Source of the DNA: Rhodococcus spelaei
GTDB lineage: Bacteria; Actinomycetota; Actinomycetes; Mycobacteriales; Mycobacteriaceae
Assembly: GCF_006704125.1 (NCBI RefSeq)
Contig: NZ_VIGH01000001.1
Span: 559,918-623,917 of the forward strand
Direction: 5' to 3'
Length of the DNA stretch: 64,000 nucleotides
This document shows, piece by piece, positions 62,516-64,000 of the stretch (position 1 is the first letter of the stretch; each line of letters starts with the position of its first letter). The notes below the pieces were generated by a model. It was not told the DNA's origin. It did no database searches and was given only the letters and a program-made list of their open reading frames with translations. A program made the position numbers and the translations under genes.

Positions 62516-63796
62516 GTGACCGGCGCCCACCCGTCGACCCCTCCGGACCCCGCGTTCGAGCGCGCGTTCCGGGAGGAGTCGGGGCGGGCGCTCGCCACGG
62601 TCGCGCGGATCGTCGGGGACCTCCAGCTGGCGGAGGACGCGGTGCAGGAGGCGTTCGTCGACGCCATGCGGACCTGGCCGGGGTCGGGGGTTCCGCGTAA
62701 TCCCGGTGCCTGGATCACGACGGTTGCCCGTAACCGGGCCCTGGACCGGATTCGTCGCGAATCTCAGCGTGACGCCAAGGAATTCGACTCGTCTCGGCTT
62801 GCGCAGCCGAACGGTGAGGGGGAGGAGGTGTGGCCGGTGCGAGACGACCAGCTCCGACTCGTGTTCACCTGTTGCCACCCGGCGCTGTCCAGGGAGGCGC
62901 AGGTCGCGCTGACCCTGCGGCTGGTGTGCGGGCTGACGGCCGCCGAGATCGCGCGGGCGTTCCTGCAGACCGAGTCGACCGTGACACGCAGGCTCACCCG
63001 CGCCAAGTCGAAGATCCGCGACGCCGCGATCCCGTTCCGGCTGCCGCCCGAACATCTACTGCCGGAGCGGGTTCCGCAGGTTCTCGCCTGCATCTACCTG
63101 GTGTTCACCGAGGGGTACTCGGCGACCCCGAGCAGAGCCGGCGAAGCGACCCGGACCTCGGCCGGGCCGTCGATTCGCGCGGACCTGTGCGAGGAGGCGA
63201 TCCGGCTCGGGCGCCTGCTCACCGAACTGATGCCCGACGAGCCGGACGCCTGGGCGCTGCAGGCGCTGATGCTGTTGCAGGACAGTCGCCGAGCGGAGCG
63301 GCTCGACGCGGACGGCGCCGCCCGGCCGCTGGAGGAGCAGGACCGTTCGCGGTGGGACCGGCGGCGGATCGAGGACGGCACTCGGTGCCTGCTCGCGGCC
63401 CGGCGTTCCACCGGCAGCTACCTGCCGCAGGCGATCGTCGCGGCGGCGCACGCGCGGGCCGAGACCTGGGAGGACACCGACTGGTCGGTGATCGCCGGTG
63501 CGTACGAGCGACTGTTCGAGCTGACCGGGTCGCCGGTGGTCGCGGTGAACCGAGCCGTCGCTGTCGGCTTTCGGGACGGGTACGAGCGAGGCCTGGCCGT
63601 TCTCGACGAGATCGACGGAGACCCGCGGCTGGACCGGCTGGTGCGCCCGGTCCGCGCCGACCTGTTGCGCCGGGCCGGTCGGCAGGAGGAGGCCGAACTC
63701 GCATACCTCGCCGCGCTCGAGTTGCCGTCGAACGATGCCGTGGAGCGGTTCCTGCGGCGGCGCCTGTCGGAGGTCCGGTCTGCGCGTCAGCGCTGA
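62516..63796 (+). CDS. ECF sigma factor, ECF42 group
   Basis: 426 residues. Region 2 (about 15-85) has VGDLQLAEDAVQEAFVDAM and NPGAWITTVARNRALDRIRR. Region 4 (about 120-190) has ALTLRLVCGLTAAEIARAFLQ and TESTVTRRLTRAKSKI. A long C-terminal TPR-like extension follows, as in ECF42 sigma factors, which lack an anti-sigma factor and are paired with DGPF proteins. Activation is thought to run through the extension. GTG 62516 follows the DGPF stop directly. Confidence 0.92.
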   Translation: MTGAHPSTPPDPAFERAFREESGRALATVARIVGDLQLAEDAVQEAFVDAMRTWPGSGVPRNPGAWITTVARNRALDRIRRESQRDAKEFDSSRLAQPNGEGEEVWPVRDDQLRLVFTCCHPALSREAQVALTLRLVCGLTAAEIARAFLQTESTVTRRLTRAKSKIRDAAIPFRLPPEHLLPERVPQVLACIYLVFTEGYSATPSRAGEATRTSAGPSIRADLCEEAIRLGRLLTELMPDEPDAWALQALMLLQDSRRAERLDADGAARPLEEQDRSRWDRRRIEDGTRCLLAARRSTGSYLPQAIVAAAHARAETWEDTDWSVIAGAYERLFELTGSPVVAVNRAVAVGFRDGYERGLAVLDEIDGDPRLDRLVRPVRADLLRRAGRQEEAELAYLAALELPSNDAVERFLRRRLSEVRSARQR

Positions 63797-63817
63797 ACTC
63801 CGGAGCCCTAACGCATC

Positions 63818-64000
63818 TCACCCGCACCGACGTACGGGTGCGGGGTGGCGAGAGGTTTCTGTCGCGGCGGAGGTGTTGACGTCGTCGACGAGGAGCAGTT
63901 CGAGGGCTTTGGCGCGTTGGGCGAGGATGGTGGGGTTTTCGCCGCGGGCGGCGAACAGGAGGTAGCGGGTGCAGGCCTGGGCGCGGGTGGTGTCGGGGTC
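63818..64000 (-). CDS. C-terminal end of an unidentified gene
   Basis: Sixty codons read from the right edge to a TGA at 63818-63820: DPDTTRAQACTRYLLFAARG, then ENPTILAQRAKALELLLVDD and VNTSAATETSRHPAPVRRCG. It has good codon use for this genome. The beginning lies beyond the window. I do not recognise the family. Confidence 0.5.
   Translation of the reverse strand, partial: DPDTTRAQACTRYLLFAARGENPTILAQRAKALELLLVDDVNTSAATETSRHPAPVRRCG

Overview
The window is GC-rich (roughly 68-70 percent) actinobacterial chromosome. Gene content and order point to a Mycobacteriales member close to Rhodococcus or Nocardia: WhiB regulators, ponA2, the paired ArsA ATPases, crp/nth/marP/ephE, acs, a Tad-like pilus locus, cspA and topA. 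From memory of the family, positions 2,400 to 46,600 follow, inverted and with insertions, the order of the M. tuberculosis segment from about Rv3644c (holB) to Rv3683. I infer vertical inheritance for this core.

Layout. 1-2,450: a partial secreted Ig-repeat protein, a VOC protein, a hydrolase pseudogene and tRNA-Pro. 2,489-6,990: phosphoesterase, YqeY, PonA2 and WhiB4. 7,086-9,416: an inserted DUF985/MarR/MFS block. 9,400-12,989: two ArsA-like ATPases and a DUF4177-RidA-MBL operon. 13,200-18,941: a small ORF, Crp, a small membrane protein, then a translationally coupled run (endonuclease III, thioredoxin-like, NUDIX, MarP), then EphE. 18,962-25,339: DUF1469 membrane protein, NhaA, LuxR-type ATPase regulator and acetyl-CoA synthetase behind a perfect Crp-type site. 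25,550-28,033: a VOC remnant, an Rv3662c-like protein, a candidate Ms1/MTS2823 RNA, a HAD hydrolase and a 6C RNA. 28,176-32,841: seven-gene Tad/Flp-like locus. 32,928-46,642: APC transporter, flippase-pseudokinase fusion, helicase, cold shock protein, Rv3647c-like protein, topoisomerase I, AraC regulator, VOC protein, holB and tRNA-Thr.

46,690-64,000 is accessory. It holds an FBP zinc protein, small secreted and membrane proteins, a cluster of DnaA-box-like sites, a GntR/MFS operon, a truncated XRE regulator fused onto an MFS remnant, and a two-gene unit for a Pls-type nonribosomal peptide synthetase and an M1 aminopeptidase. It ends with a TetR/MFS operon behind an operator array, a DGPF/YCII-ECF sigma pair and a partial gene.

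Two themes cut across the window. Many genes start 6-8 nt after a TANNNT motif, the pattern of leaderless transcription. Convergent gene pairs are separated by long perfect palindromes that probably act as two-way terminators. The most unusual candidate system is the Pls-M1 peptidase operon, which may make and degrade a cationic poly-amino acid.
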